A stretch of DNA of 64,000 nt from assembly GCF_947489365.1 (NCBI RefSeq), contig NZ_CANLDB010000001.1, forward strand, positions 248,001-312,000. Direction: 5' to 3'. Made by a program: the position numbers and the translations under genes. The notes beneath the pieces were generated by a model that saw nothing but the letters and a program-made list of their open reading frames with translations, had not been told where the DNA came from and did no database searches. This DNA comes from an uncultured Nocardioides sp. GTDB taxonomy: Bacteria; Actinomycetota; Actinomycetes; Propionibacteriales; Nocardioidaceae. Shown here one piece after another: positions 32,562-41,215 of the stretch (position 1 is its first letter; every line of letters starts with the position of its first letter).

Positions 32562-33164
32562 GTGTCCGCCACCACGCACGCCGGCCGTCGCGCCCGCCTC
32601 GCACCCGAGGCGCGGCGCGCGCAGCTGCTGGACCTCGGCGTACGGCTGCTCGCGACCCGCTCCGTCGAGGAGCTGTCGGTCGAGGTGCTCGCCGAGGAGG
32701 GCGGGGTGTCCCGCGGGCTGCTGTACCACTACTTCGGCGGCAAGCACGCCTTCCACGAGGCCGTCGTACGACGGGTGGCGGACGAGCTCATCGAGCGCAC
32801 CGCGCCGCCGGCCACCGGCGACCCGGTCGAGCGGCTGCTCGCCTCCGTCGACGCGTACGTCGGCTACGTGGTCGAGCACTACGACAGCTACCTGTCGCTG
32901 GTGAAGGGCGCCTCGAGCGGCAACCCGACCGTCCGCGCCATCCACGACGAGGTGCTGGCGGCGATGACCGACCGGATCTTCGACGAGGACGACGGCCGGA
33001 CCGTCCCCGACACCCCCGGCGCCCGCCTCATGGCCCGCGGCTGGTCGGCCATGGTCGAGGAGGTCGTCCTCGGCTGGACCGCCGACCCTCGCGGCATCAC
33101 CCGCGAGAACCTCCTGCTCTCCCTCGCGGCGTCCCTGCAACACCTCGTCGACTCCGCCCCCTAG
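32562..33164 (+). CDS. TetR-family regulator
   Basis: A 200-residue DNA-binding regulator. The helix-turn-helix is visible at residues about 35-65 (SVEVLAEEGGVSRGLLYHYFGGKHAF), with the LYHYF(x)xK signature of TetR proteins. The C-terminal part is a variable ligand-binding, dimerising domain. GTG 32562 is preceded by TGGAGAT. Divergent from the Baeyer-Villiger-type monooxygenase operon, which it probably represses until a ketone or related substrate binds. A 32-bp-period repeat array begins 3 bases after its stop. Confidence 0.92.
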   Translation: MSATTHAGRRARLAPEARRAQLLDLGVRLLATRSVEELSVEVLAEEGGVSRGLLYHYFGGKHAFHEAVVRRVADELIERTAPPATGDPVERLLASVDAYVGYVVEHYDSYLSLVKGASSGNPTVRAIHDEVLAAMTDRIFDEDDGRTVPDTPGARLMARGWSAMVEEVVLGWTADPRGITRENLLLSLAASLQHLVDSAP

Positions 33165-33166
33165 GA

Positions 33167-33345
33167 GCCGAGTCGGCCCGAACGCACTCCCCAGGGACGC
33201 CGAGTCGGCCCGAACGCACGGCTCAGGGACGCCGAGTCGGCCCGAACGCACTCCTGAGGGGTGCCGAGTCGGCCCGAACGCATCCCTCGGGGCGCCGAGT
33301 CGGCCCGAACGCACTCCTCAGGGGCGCCGAGTCGGCCCGAACGCG
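33167..33345 (+). repeat. 31-32-bp-period tandem array, flavour A, six units
   Basis: GCCGAGTCGGCCCGAACGC begins at 33167, 33199, 33231, 33263, 33294 and 33326. Joints of about 12 bases differ slightly between units. Each core GCCGAGTCGGC is a palindrome around one base. It lies between convergent genes, behind the TetR gene. Confidence 0.85.
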
Positions 33346-33385
33346 GTCACGGCGCTGCCGTTCGGCTCGGCTCGAGCCTGCTGAG

Positions 33386-33504
33386 CTGCGCAGATGTGCC
33401 GACTCGGCGTCCTCAGACTGCGCAGACGTGCCGACTCGGCGTCCTCAGGCTGCGCAGACGTGCCGACTCGGCGTCCTCAGGCTGCGCAGACGTGCCGACT
33501 GGGC
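33386..33504 (-). repeat. 32-bp-period tandem array, flavour B, facing array A
   Basis: Units CTGCGCAGACGTGCC... begin at 33386, 33418, 33450 and 33482, exactly 32 bp apart; the last is cut by the rocD stop codon. On the minus strand they read GAGTCGGCACGTCTGCGCAG, the same as at 20.65 kb. Array A and B together fill the 340-bp gap. Confidence 0.85.
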
Positions 33505-34731
33505 TCAGGCCTGGACGACGTCCACCAGCTGGTCGAGGCCCCAGGAGAGGTCCTCGGCGGAGACGACGAGCGGGGGAGCGAGGCGGATGGTGGAGCCGTG
33601 GGTGTCCTTGGCCAGGACGCCGCGGTCCATCAGGGCCTCGCAGACCGCGCGGCCGGTGCCGACGGCGGGGTCGATGTCGACGCCGGCCCACAGCCCGCGG
33701 CTGCGGACGGCGTGGACGCCGTGGCCGACGAGGGCGTCGAGGCGCTCGCGCATCAGGTCGCCGAGCTCGAGCGCCTTCGCCTGCAGCTCGCCGGTCGACA
33801 GCAGCGAGACGACCTCGCGGCCGACCGCGCACGCCAGCGGGTTGCCGCCGAAGGTCGAGCCGTGCTGGCCGGGGCGCAGGACGCCGAGCACGTCGCGGTC
33901 CGCGACGACGGCCGAGACGGGGACGATGCCGCCGCCGAGGGCCTTGCCGAGGATGTAGACGTCGGGGACGACGTCCTCGTGGTCGCAGGCGAACGTCTTG
34001 CCGGTACGGCCCAGGCCGGCCTGGATCTCGTCGGCCATGAACAGCACGTCGTTCTCGGAGCAGATGTCGCGCACGGCGCGCAGGTAGCCGTCCGGCGGGA
34101 TCAGCACGCCGGCCTCGCCCTGGATGGGCTCGATCATGACGGCGACGGTGTCGCCGTCGATGGCCTCGCGCAGCGCGTCGGCGTCGCCGTACGGCACGTG
34201 GACGAAGCCGGGCGCGAACGGGCCGAAGCCGTTCTTCGCGTCGGGGTCGTCGGAGAAGCCGACGACGGTCGTGGTGCGGCCGTGGAAGTTGCCGTGGGCG
34301 ACGATGATCTTCGCCTGCCCGTCGGCGACGCCCTTGACCTGGTAGCCCCACTTGCGGGCGACCTTGATCGCGGTCTCGACGGCCTCGGCGCCGGTGTTCA
34401 TCGGCAGGACCAGGTCCTTGCCGGCCAGGTCGCCGAGCTCGGCGCAGAAGGCGCCGAACTGGTCGTGCACGAAGGCGCGGCTGGTCAGCGTGAGGCGGTC
34501 CAGCTGGGAGTGCGCGGCGCGCAGCAGCGCGGGGTGGCCGTGACCGAAGTTGAGGGCGGAGTAGCCCGCCAGGAGGTCGAGGAAGCGACGTCCGTCGACG
34601 TCGGTCATCCAGGCGCCCTCGGCGTGCTCCACGACCACCGGGAGGGGGTGGTAGTTGTGCGCGGTCCGCGAGTCCGCCAGGGCGGCGAGCTCAGGGGTGC
34701 GGGGCTCGCTGGCAACAGAGGTGGTGGTCAT
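33505..34731 (-). CDS. rocD: Ornithine aminotransferase (ornithine-oxo-acid transaminase)
   Basis: A 408-residue PLP enzyme of class III aminotransferases that converts ornithine and 2-oxoglutarate to glutamate semialdehyde and glutamate in arginine breakdown. NYHPLPVVVEHAEGAWMTDVDG and SALNFGHGHP are the typical N-terminal marks; MNTGAEAVETAIKVARKWGY, HGNFHGRTTT, FMADEIQAGLGRTG (PLP aspartate) and YILGKALGGG (the PLP lysine) are all present. ATG 34731 follows AAGGAGGCGAAAC. The other arginine catabolic genes are not in the window. Length and order match the family well; a different omega-aminotransferase is less likely. Confidence 0.92.
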   Translation of the reverse strand: MTTTSVASEPRTPELAALADSRTAHNYHPLPVVVEHAEGAWMTDVDGRRFLDLLAGYSALNFGHGHPALLRAAHSQLDRLTLTSRAFVHDQFGAFCAELGDLAGKDLVLPMNTGAEAVETAIKVARKWGYQVKGVADGQAKIIVAHGNFHGRTTTVVGFSDDPDAKNGFGPFAPGFVHVPYGDADALREAIDGDTVAVMIEPIQGEAGVLIPPDGYLRAVRDICSENDVLFMADEIQAGLGRTGKTFACDHEDVVPDVYILGKALGGGIVPVSAVVADRDVLGVLRPGQHGSTFGGNPLACAVGREVVSLLSTGELQAKALELGDLMRERLDALVGHGVHAVRSRGLWAGVDIDPAVGTGRAVCEALMDRGVLAKDTHGSTIRLAPPLVVSAEDLSWGLDQLVDVVQA

Positions 34732-34863
34732 GTTTCGCCTCCTTCGGCGTCGAGTGGCCGCGGCTCCTGGGAGGGGTACGACGACGTACGGCGCGGCCCG
34801 TCCACGGTAACGCCCGCCGGCCCGGACGCCGCATCGCGGAGGGTGCGTCAGAATGGGCTTGCT

Positions 34864-37800
34864 GTGCGCATCCACTTCCCGCCCGAGCTGCCCGTCTCGG
34901 GCCGCCGCGACGACATCGCCGCCGCGATCCGCGACCACCAGGTCGTCGTCGTCGCCGGCGAGACCGGCTCGGGCAAGACCACCCAGCTGCCGAAGATCTG
35001 CCTCGAGCTGGGTCGCGGCCGGGGACGCCGTGGCAAGGACGGGAGGGGCGGCCTGATCGGCCACACCCAGCCCCGCCGGATCGCCGCCCGCAGCGTCGCG
35101 GAGCGCATCGGTGAGGAGCTCGGCACGGGCCTCGGCGACGACAGCCCCGTCGGCTACCAGGTCCGCTTCACCGACCGCACCTCGAGCGCGACCCGGGTCA
35201 AGCTGATGACGGACGGCATCCTGCTCGCCGAGCTGCAGCGCGACCGGATGCTGAAGCGCTACGACACCCTCATCATCGACGAGGCCCACGAGCGCAGCCT
35301 CAACATCGACTTCCTGCTCGGCTACCTCAAGCAGCTGCTACCGCGTCGGCCGGACCTCAAGGTCGTCATCACCTCCGCGACCATCGACCCGCAGCGGTTC
35401 GCCGAGCACTTCGCCGAGCCCGACGGCACCCCGGCGCCGATCATCGAGGTGTCCGGGCGCACCTTCCCCGTCGAGGTCCGCTACCGACCCCTCCTCGAGC
35501 TCCCGGAGGACGACGAGGAGGGCGAGCCGGTCCAGCGCGACACCACCGAGGCCGTCGTCGACGCCGTCCGTGAGCTGTCCCGCGAGGGCCCCGGCGACGT
35601 CCTGGTCTTCCTGCCCGGCGAGCGCGAGATCCGCGACACCGCGGACGCGCTGACCGAGGCCCTGGGCGGCGGGGACCGCGGGCCGTCGCGCCTCGAGGTC
35701 CTCCCGCTCTACTCCCGGCTCTCCGCCGCGGAGCAGCACCGCGTCTTCGCACGCCCGACGAGCAACGTCGTGCGCCGCGTCGTCCTCGCCACCAACGTCG
35801 CCGAGACGTCGCTGACCGTCCCCGGCATCCGGTACGTCGTCGACTCCGGCGTCGCCCGGATCAGCCGCTACTCGGCACGCACCAAGGTCCAGCGGCTGCC
35901 GGTCGAGGCCATCAGCCAGGCCTCCGCCCGCCAGCGCTCCGGTCGCTGCGGCCGCGTCGAGGCCGGCATCGCGATCCGCCTGTACTCCCAGGAGGACCAC
36001 GACGCCCGCCCGGAGTTCACCGACCCCGAGATCCTGCGGACCAACCTCGCCAGCGTCGTCCTCCAGATGGCCGCGCTCGGCCTCGGCGAGCTCGGGGACT
36101 TCCCGTTCGTCGAGCCCCCCGAGAACCGCGACGTCACCGCCGGCGTCCAGCTGCTGGAGGAGCTCGGGGCGATCACGGGAGAGCGCGGACGACGGCAGCT
36201 CACCGGTCTGGGCCGCAAGCTCGCCCGCCTCCCCGTCGACCCCCGCATCGGCCGGATGGTCCTCGAGGCCGAGCGGTTGAACGTCGTCCGCGAGGTCCTG
36301 GTCATCGCCGCCGCGCTGTCGCTGCAGGACCCCCGTGAGCGTCCCCTCGAGCAGCGGGCCCAGGCCGACCAGCTCCACGCCCGCTTCCGGTCCGAGACCT
36401 CCGACTTCCTGTCCTGGCTCGCCCTGTGGCGCTACCTGCGCACCCAGCAGCGCGAGCTGTCCTCGAGCGCCTTCCGCCGGATGTGCAAGCGCGAGCACCT
36501 CAACTACCTGCGCGTGCGCGAGTGGCAGGACTTCGAGTCGCAGCTGCGCCAGGTGACCAAGGAGATGGACGTCCGCCTCGGGCCCCAGCCGGGCGGCGAC
36601 GACGAGCCCGACGCCGACGGCGTCCACCAGGCCCTGCTCTCCGGGCTGCTCAGCCAGATCGGCCTGCTGGAGGAGCGCGAGAAGGCCGCGCCCGGCGCCC
36701 CGCCGAAGGAGCGCCGCCGCGGCCCGCGGGAGTACCTCGGCGCCCGCGGCGCCCGCTTCGCGATCTTCCCCGGCAGCGGGGTGGCGCGGAAGAACCCGCC
36801 GTTCGTCATGGCCGGCGAGCTCGTCGAGACCGGGCGCCTGTGGGGCCGGCAGGTCGCCGCCGTCCAGCCCGAGTGGGCCGAGCGCCTCGGCGCCCACCTG
36901 GTCAAGCGCACCTACTCCGAGCCCCACTGGTCCAAGCGCCGCGGCTCGGTCGTCGCCCGCGAGCGCGTCACCCTGTACGGCGTCCCGCTGGTCGCCGACC
37001 GCCTCATCGGCTTCGGGAAGGTCGACCCGCAGCTCTCGCGGGAGCTCTTCATCCGCCACGCCCTCGTGTACGGCGAGTGGCACAGCCGTCACCGCTTCCT
37101 CGCCCAGAACGCCCGGCTGCTGCGCGAGGCCGAGGAGCTGGAGCACCGCGCGCGGCGCCGCGGGATCGTCGTCGACGAGCACACCCTCTTCGACTTCTAC
37201 GACGCCCGCGTCGGCGCCGAGGTCGTCTCCGGGCCGCACTTCGACACGTGGTGGAAGGCCGAGCGGCGCAAGCGCCCCGACCTGCTCACCTTCGACCCCG
37301 CCATGCTCACCCGCGACGAGGCCGCGGTCGACGCCGACGAGTTCCCCGACGCCTGGGCGGCGCCGGGCAGCGGCGGCGGGGACGGCCTCACCTTCGACCT
37401 GCGCTACCACTTCGAGCCGGGCGCCGCCGACGACGGCGTCACCGTCGACGTCCCGGTCGCGACGCTGAACCGGGTCAGCGACGAGGACTTCTCCTGGCAC
37501 GTGCCAGGCCTGCGCCACGAGCTCGTCACGAGCCTGATCCGCAGCCTGCCCAAGGCGCTGCGGGTGAACTTCGTGCCCGCCCCGCAGCGCGCCGCCGAGT
37601 TCCTCGACGCCGTCCCCGCCGGCGACGAGCCGCTGCTCGACGCCCTCGAGCGCCACCTGCGGGCCACCACCGGCGTCCACGTCCCCCGCGACGCGTGGGA
37701 CTGGGACAAGGTCCCCGACCACCTCCGCCCCACCTTCCGCGTCCTCGACGCCGCGGGGTCCGAGGCCGCGCGCGGCAAGGACCTCGAGGCGCTCAAGGCC

Positions 37801-38715
37801 CCGCTGCGCGGCGAGTTCGCCCAGGCCGTGCAGGAGGCGGCGGACGAACGGACCGTGAGCGGGCAGACGTCCTGGACCTTCGGTGCCGTCGAGACCTCCG
37901 GCACCTGGACCCGCGGCGGTCACGAGGTCCAGGCGTTCCCCGCGCTCGACGACGAGGGCACCACGGTCGGGCTGGGGGTCTACGGCACCGCCGACGAGGC
38001 CGAGGCCCGCCACCGGCTCGGCGTACGACGGCTGCTCGCGCTCGCCGTGCCCACGCCGACCAAGGCGCTGCTCGACGACCTGACCACCGCCCAGAAGCTC
38101 GGGCTGGCCTCGACGCCGTACCCGACCGCCGCGGCGCTGCTCGACGACCTGTCGCTGGCGGTGCTCACCGACGCCGTCGACTCCTGGCCCGGCGGGGCGG
38201 CCGCCGTCCGCGACGAGGCGTCGTACGCCGCCCTGGAGCGCAGCGCCCGCGACGGCCACCGCGAGCGGGTGGCCGCGGCACTGCCCGAGGTCCTGCGGGT
38301 CCTCGAGCGGTGGCGGGAGGCCCAGAAGGCTCTCGGCGGCCGGGCCGAGATGGCGCAGCTGCCCTCGCTGACCGACATGCGGGACCAGCTCGCCGGCCTC
38401 GTCGGCCCGGGCTTCCTCGCCGAGGCGGGTGCCGCGCGGCTGCGGCGGGTCGGCGTCCACCTCCAGGCGCTGCTGGTCCGCCGGGAGCGCCTCGAGACCC
38501 ACGTCGCCGAGGACCGCCAGCTGATGGCCCAGGTGACCCCGGTGGCCGAGGCGTGGCGCCACCGCGTCGAGGCGCTGCCGCCGGGCCGCCCGATGGGTGC
38601 GGACCTCCGCCGCGCCCGGTGGCTCCTCGAGGAGCTGCGGGTCTCGACCTGGGCCCAACGGCTGGGCACCGCCGAGAAGGTCAGCGACGCCCGGATCCGC
38701 AAGCTCCTCTCCTGA
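34864..38715 (+). CDS. hrpA: DEAH-box RNA helicase HrpA
   Basis: A 1283-residue ATP-dependent RNA helicase, the usual length for HrpA. Walker A GETGSGKTTQLPK lies near residue 37, DEAH in IIDEAHERSLNIDFLLGYLK near 140, SAT in VVITSATIDPQRF near 170, TNVAETSLTVPGIRYVVDSG near 310 and QRSGRCGR near 360. HA2 and OB-fold parts follow (NLASVVLQMAALGLGELGDFPF). From about residue 650 it carries the long DUF3418 C-terminal region. It resolves stalled ribosomes on mRNA in E. coli. GTG 34864 has no ribosome site and lies 9 bases after a CAGAAT -10-like box, suggesting a leaderless transcript. Confidence 0.95.
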   Translation: MRIHFPPELPVSGRRDDIAAAIRDHQVVVVAGETGSGKTTQLPKICLELGRGRGRRGKDGRGGLIGHTQPRRIAARSVAERIGEELGTGLGDDSPVGYQVRFTDRTSSATRVKLMTDGILLAELQRDRMLKRYDTLIIDEAHERSLNIDFLLGYLKQLLPRRPDLKVVITSATIDPQRFAEHFAEPDGTPAPIIEVSGRTFPVEVRYRPLLELPEDDEEGEPVQRDTTEAVVDAVRELSREGPGDVLVFLPGEREIRDTADALTEALGGGDRGPSRLEVLPLYSRLSAAEQHRVFARPTSNVVRRVVLATNVAETSLTVPGIRYVVDSGVARISRYSARTKVQRLPVEAISQASARQRSGRCGRVEAGIAIRLYSQEDHDARPEFTDPEILRTNLASVVLQMAALGLGELGDFPFVEPPENRDVTAGVQLLEELGAITGERGRRQLTGLGRKLARLPVDPRIGRMVLEAERLNVVREVLVIAAALSLQDPRERPLEQRAQADQLHARFRSETSDFLSWLALWRYLRTQQRELSSSAFRRMCKREHLNYLRVREWQDFESQLRQVTKEMDVRLGPQPGGDDEPDADGVHQALLSGLLSQIGLLEEREKAAPGAPPKERRRGPREYLGARGARFAIFPGSGVARKNPPFVMAGELVETGRLWGRQVAAVQPEWAERLGAHLVKRTYSEPHWSKRRGSVVARERVTLYGVPLVADRLIGFGKVDPQLSRELFIRHALVYGEWHSRHRFLAQNARLLREAEELEHRARRRGIVVDEHTLFDFYDARVGAEVVSGPHFDTWWKAERRKRPDLLTFDPAMLTRDEAAVDADEFPDAWAAPGSGGGDGLTFDLRYHFEPGAADDGVTVDVPVATLNRVSDEDFSWHVPGLRHELVTSLIRSLPKALRVNFVPAPQRAAEFLDAVPAGDEPLLDALERHLRATTGVHVPRDAWDWDKVPDHLRPTFRVLDAAGSEAARGKDLEALKAPLRGEFAQAVQEAADERTVSGQTSWTFGAVETSGTWTRGGHEVQAFPALDDEGTTVGLGVYGTADEAEARHRLGVRRLLALAVPTPTKALLDDLTTAQKLGLASTPYPTAAALLDDLSLAVLTDAVDSWPGGAAAVRDEASYAALERSARDGHRERVAAALPEVLRVLERWREAQKALGGRAEMAQLPSLTDMRDQLAGLVGPGFLAEAGAARLRRVGVHLQALLVRRERLETHVAEDRQLMAQVTPVAEAWRHRVEALPPGRPMGADLRRARWLLEELRVSTWAQRLGTAEKVSDARIRKLLS

Positions 38716-38767
38716 CCCGGACCGGCCGGCCGCGCCACGGCCAGGGTCGGGGTGCTGGGATGGGGGT

Positions 38768-39367
38768 GTGTCCGACTCACCCCGCCAGCACCACCGCCCG
38801 GTGCGCCCCGGCAACGACTACTTCGACGCCCAGCCCGGCGGCGTCGACCCGGCGGGGCTGGCCGAGGCCGCCGACCGGGCGGCGACGCTCCTGGTCCGCG
38901 GCGTGCGCGGCACCGACGACGCCGGCATGGTCGACCGGGTGCTGCACCTCGCGGACACCGAGGGCCTCGACGCCCTCGCCCAGGTGTGGTCCCAGTCGCC
39001 CGCCGACTCCCTCGCCGGGTGCCTGTGGCGCCTGTACCTGCTCCGCTCCTGGGTGTACGCCGACCCCGTGACCGTCGCCCGCGAGTACGCCGCGGGCCGT
39101 GGCGCCCAGGTCGCGCGCGTGGTCGCCGGGGTCGCCGAGCCGCCCGGGCCCGACGAGCTGCGGGCGATGGTCGACGAGGTCCTGCGCGGCATCGCCGTCA
39201 GCGACTTCGCGGACGTGCTCCTGCGGGCCGCGGCCTTCGCCCGGGTCGTCGCGACGGGTCGCGCCCAGCTCGACGAGGCGGCGCCGGAGCAGGCCGCGCG
39301 GATGCTGCTGCTGTCGGAGCAGCTCGAGGCCTCCGGCCACACCGAGCTCGCGGCGGGGCTCGTCTGA
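38768..39367 (+). CDS. Hypothetical helical protein
   Basis: A 199-residue soluble, mainly helical protein starting at GTG 38768 (MSDSPRQHHRPVRPGNDYFDAQPGG). Later parts include ADRAATLLVRGVRGTDDAGMVDRVLHLADTEGL-like helices, LYLLRSWVYADPVTVAREYAAG and a C-terminal ARMLLLSEQLEASGHTELAAGLV. No signal peptide, membrane segment or catalytic motif. I do not recognise a named family; I believe similar proteins follow hrpA in related genomes. It starts 53 bp after hrpA and is probably in the same transcript. The candidate small RNA lies behind it. Confidence 0.7.
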   Translation: MSDSPRQHHRPVRPGNDYFDAQPGGVDPAGLAEAADRAATLLVRGVRGTDDAGMVDRVLHLADTEGLDALAQVWSQSPADSLAGCLWRLYLLRSWVYADPVTVAREYAAGRGAQVARVVAGVAEPPGPDELRAMVDEVLRGIAVSDFADVLLRAAAFARVVATGRAQLDEAAPEQAARMLLLSEQLEASGHTELAAGLV

Positions 39368-39408
39368 CTCCTCGGCGCGACGGGCTGTCGTCGTGCCCGG
39401 GTCGGCTG

Positions 39409-39414
39409 TAAAAT
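39409..39414 (+). promoter_or_regulatory. -10 box of the candidate small RNA
   Basis: TAAAAT stands out in GC-rich DNA and sits 6 bases before the first base of the 13-bp stem at 39421, the right distance for a transcription start there. A weak CTGTCG at 39385-39390 is 18 bases upstream as a possible -35. Confidence 0.55.
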
Positions 39415-39420
39415 ACGAGA

Positions 39421-39513
39421 GACGGCACATCGGGCCGCGGCAGCCCCGGGTCCCAACTGAAGCCGCTATGAGCGGCCACGCGCCGTGAGGCGCTCCCGGT
39501 CCGATGTGTCGTC
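39421..39513 (+). ncRNA. Candidate structured small RNA
   Basis: About 93 nt closed by a 13-bp stem: GACGGCACATCGG (39421-39433) with CCGATGTGTCGTC (39501-39513), all paired with one G-U. Inside are two further perfect hairpins: GCCGCT/AGCGGC with an ATG loop (39462-39476) and GCGCC/GGCGC with a GTGA (GNRA) tetraloop (39480-39493). Bases 39434-39461 can pair locally (GGGC/GCCC) or with CCCGG at 39495. A TAAAAT box ends 6 bases upstream. Together this predicts a multibranched RNA with flush ends. It does not match tRNA, SRP RNA, 6S RNA or the riboswitch classes I can recall. It could also be a 5' leader of the solute-binding protein gene starting 127 bp later. Confidence 0.55.
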
Positions 39514-39639
39514 ACAGTCGTTTCACAGCCCCTCGGTCGCGCGCGGTGCGGCGCGGGGAGGTCGGCGGTGCTCTGTAGGGTGGCCGCTCCGGATCGTCCG
39601 CGGCCCGGACTCGGTTCGGGAGTGCGGGAGGGCACGGGT

Positions 39640-41100
39640 TTGTCAGCGCGTCAGCAGCACACGGCACGTCGCCCGTCCCGGTCCCCGCGGGCCGTCCGCC
39701 GTACGGCGGTCCGGTCCCTGGCCGCCCTCGCCGTGCTCGTCGCGACCGTCGCCTGCAGCCCCGAGGCCGCGGACCCGCCCGAGGCCGAGCCGTCGCCGGG
39801 GGAGCCCCCCGCCAGCCTGAGCTTCGGCATCGCGGCCTCCGACGCGGAGGCCGAGGCGTGGGAGCGCGTCGCGGGCGACTTCGACGACGACGCGGGCACG
39901 ACGGTCGAGACCACCCGGCTGCCCTCCGGCGCCGGTGCCCTCATCGCCCAGGCCGAGGCGGGCTCGTTGCCCGACGTGTTCCTCGCGGACCGCGGCGAGA
40001 TCGCCACCCTGGTCGAGGACGACCTGGTGCAGCCGGTCGACGAGCTGCTCGACGAGCGGGGCGTCGACTTCGGCGACGACTACGCCCGCGACGCCCTCCA
40101 GGCGCTGAGCAGCGACAACGCACTGCAGTGCATGCCGATCGGCATCTCCCCGGTGGTCGTCTACTACAACACCGACCTGATCGACTTCGACCGGATGGCC
40201 GCCCGCGGGATCGAGGGGGCCCAGTCCACCGACGGCTGGAACCTCCAGCAGGTCACCAACTCCGCGCAGTTCGCCACGCGCCCCGCGCGGGGCACGCGCG
40301 GGATCCACGTGGACCCCACCCTGCGCGGGTTCGCCCCGTGGGTGCTCGCCGCCGAGGGCGAGGTGTACGACGACGTCGCCGACCCGGTCTCGACGGACTT
40401 CGCCTCCGAGGAGACCCAGGCGGCGCTCGAGACGTTCCTGCCGCTGCTGCGGGACCGGTCGCTGACCCTCACCGACGAGCAGCTGGACCGCCGTACGGGC
40501 GTCGAGTGGTTCGAGGCCGGCCGCCTCGGCATGATCACCGGCACCCGCTCGCTCGTGCCCCGCCTGCGCCAGGCCGACGACCTGTCCTTCGACGTCATGC
40601 CGGTCCCGTTCCTCGGCCAGAACGCCACGATCGGCGACGTCACCGGCATCTGCATGTCCGCGGACACCGAGGACACCGCCGCCGCCGCGGACTTCCTCGT
40701 CCACGCCCTGTCCGCCGAGTCGCTGGGCCGCGTGGCCCGCAAGGGAGAGCTCGTCCCGGCGAACCTCGAGGTGTCGGTGTCCGACGACTTCCTGCAGCCG
40801 GCTCGGCAACCCCGCAGCAGCAACGTCTTCACCGAGAGCGTCCGGGACATCGTCCTGTCGCCGCTGATCGACACCGGCGACGAGCTCGCGGCCGCCGTGA
40901 ACCCGTCGCTGCAGGAGATGGTGCGGGAGCCCGTGCTCACCCCCGAGGACCTGCAGACCCTCGGCGTCGAGGCGGACCTGGCCTCCCGGGAGGTCCTCAC
41001 CCCCGGTGACCTGGACGCCGACGGCACCCCCGACGCCGAGGACGACGAGGACGACTCGGGCCTCGAGCTCCCGTCGGAGACGCCGGACCCGGCGGGCTAG
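39640..41100 (+). CDS. Extracellular solute-binding lipoprotein (ABC family 1 type)
   Basis: A 486-residue secreted protein. TTG 39640 follows GCGGGAGGG; an in-frame GTG at 39622 is an alternative. The signal region RRTAVRSLAALAVLVATVAC has a lipobox with Thr at -3, less usual than Leu. The mature part is a family 1 periplasmic-type binding protein for sugars or similar (PDVFLADRGEIATLVEDDLVQ, IGISPVVVYYNTDLID, WFEAGRLGMITGTRSLVP, MPVPFLGQNATIGDV). The C-terminal 40 residues are very acidic; TPGDLDADGTPDAEDDED resembles a calcium-binding loop. No permease or ATPase gene is adjacent, so it is an orphan binding protein. Confidence 0.85.
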   Translation: MSARQQHTARRPSRSPRAVRRTAVRSLAALAVLVATVACSPEAADPPEAEPSPGEPPASLSFGIAASDAEAEAWERVAGDFDDDAGTTVETTRLPSGAGALIAQAEAGSLPDVFLADRGEIATLVEDDLVQPVDELLDERGVDFGDDYARDALQALSSDNALQCMPIGISPVVVYYNTDLIDFDRMAARGIEGAQSTDGWNLQQVTNSAQFATRPARGTRGIHVDPTLRGFAPWVLAAEGEVYDDVADPVSTDFASEETQAALETFLPLLRDRSLTLTDEQLDRRTGVEWFEAGRLGMITGTRSLVPRLRQADDLSFDVMPVPFLGQNATIGDVTGICMSADTEDTAAAADFLVHALSAESLGRVARKGELVPANLEVSVSDDFLQPARQPRSSNVFTESVRDIVLSPLIDTGDELAAAVNPSLQEMVREPVLTPEDLQTLGVEADLASREVLTPGDLDADGTPDAEDDEDDSGLELPSETPDPAG

Positions 41101-41116
41101 ACAGCGGCCACGGTCG

Positions 41117-41140
41117 CCCTTCGACAGGCTCAGGAACCGG
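41117..41140. repeat. Short dispersed repeat behind the solute-binding gene
   Basis: CCCTTCGACAGGCTCAGG followed by AACCGG is a short sequence I recall as a widely dispersed intergenic repeat in high-GC actinobacteria. Only one copy occurs in the window. The remaining bases up to the RNase D stop hold nothing recognisable. Confidence 0.4.
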
Positions 41141-41215
41141 CGAGGCCGTGACGCCGCGCAGATCGAGCGACTGCGGGTCGAGATCCGGTGAGACGGAAGT
41201 CCGCCTCAGCCCGGC

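Noticed and set aside
33167..33504. CRISPR array (regular 32-bp spacing)
   Set aside because: Whole units including joints are nearly identical, so there are no unique spacers, the conserved part is only about 20 bp, and no cas gene is near. It is a simple tandem repeat.
35338..38814. Long minus-strand frame antisense to hrpA
   Set aside because: hrpA is a full-length, motif-complete gene; the antisense frame has shadow composition and no start context.
39421..39513. Interpretation as SRP RNA, 6S RNA, SAM-, TPP- or cobalamin-type element
   Set aside because: None of the conserved sequence blocks of these classes is present (for example no GGAA-capped SRP motif and no B12 box), so it was kept as an unassigned structured RNA.
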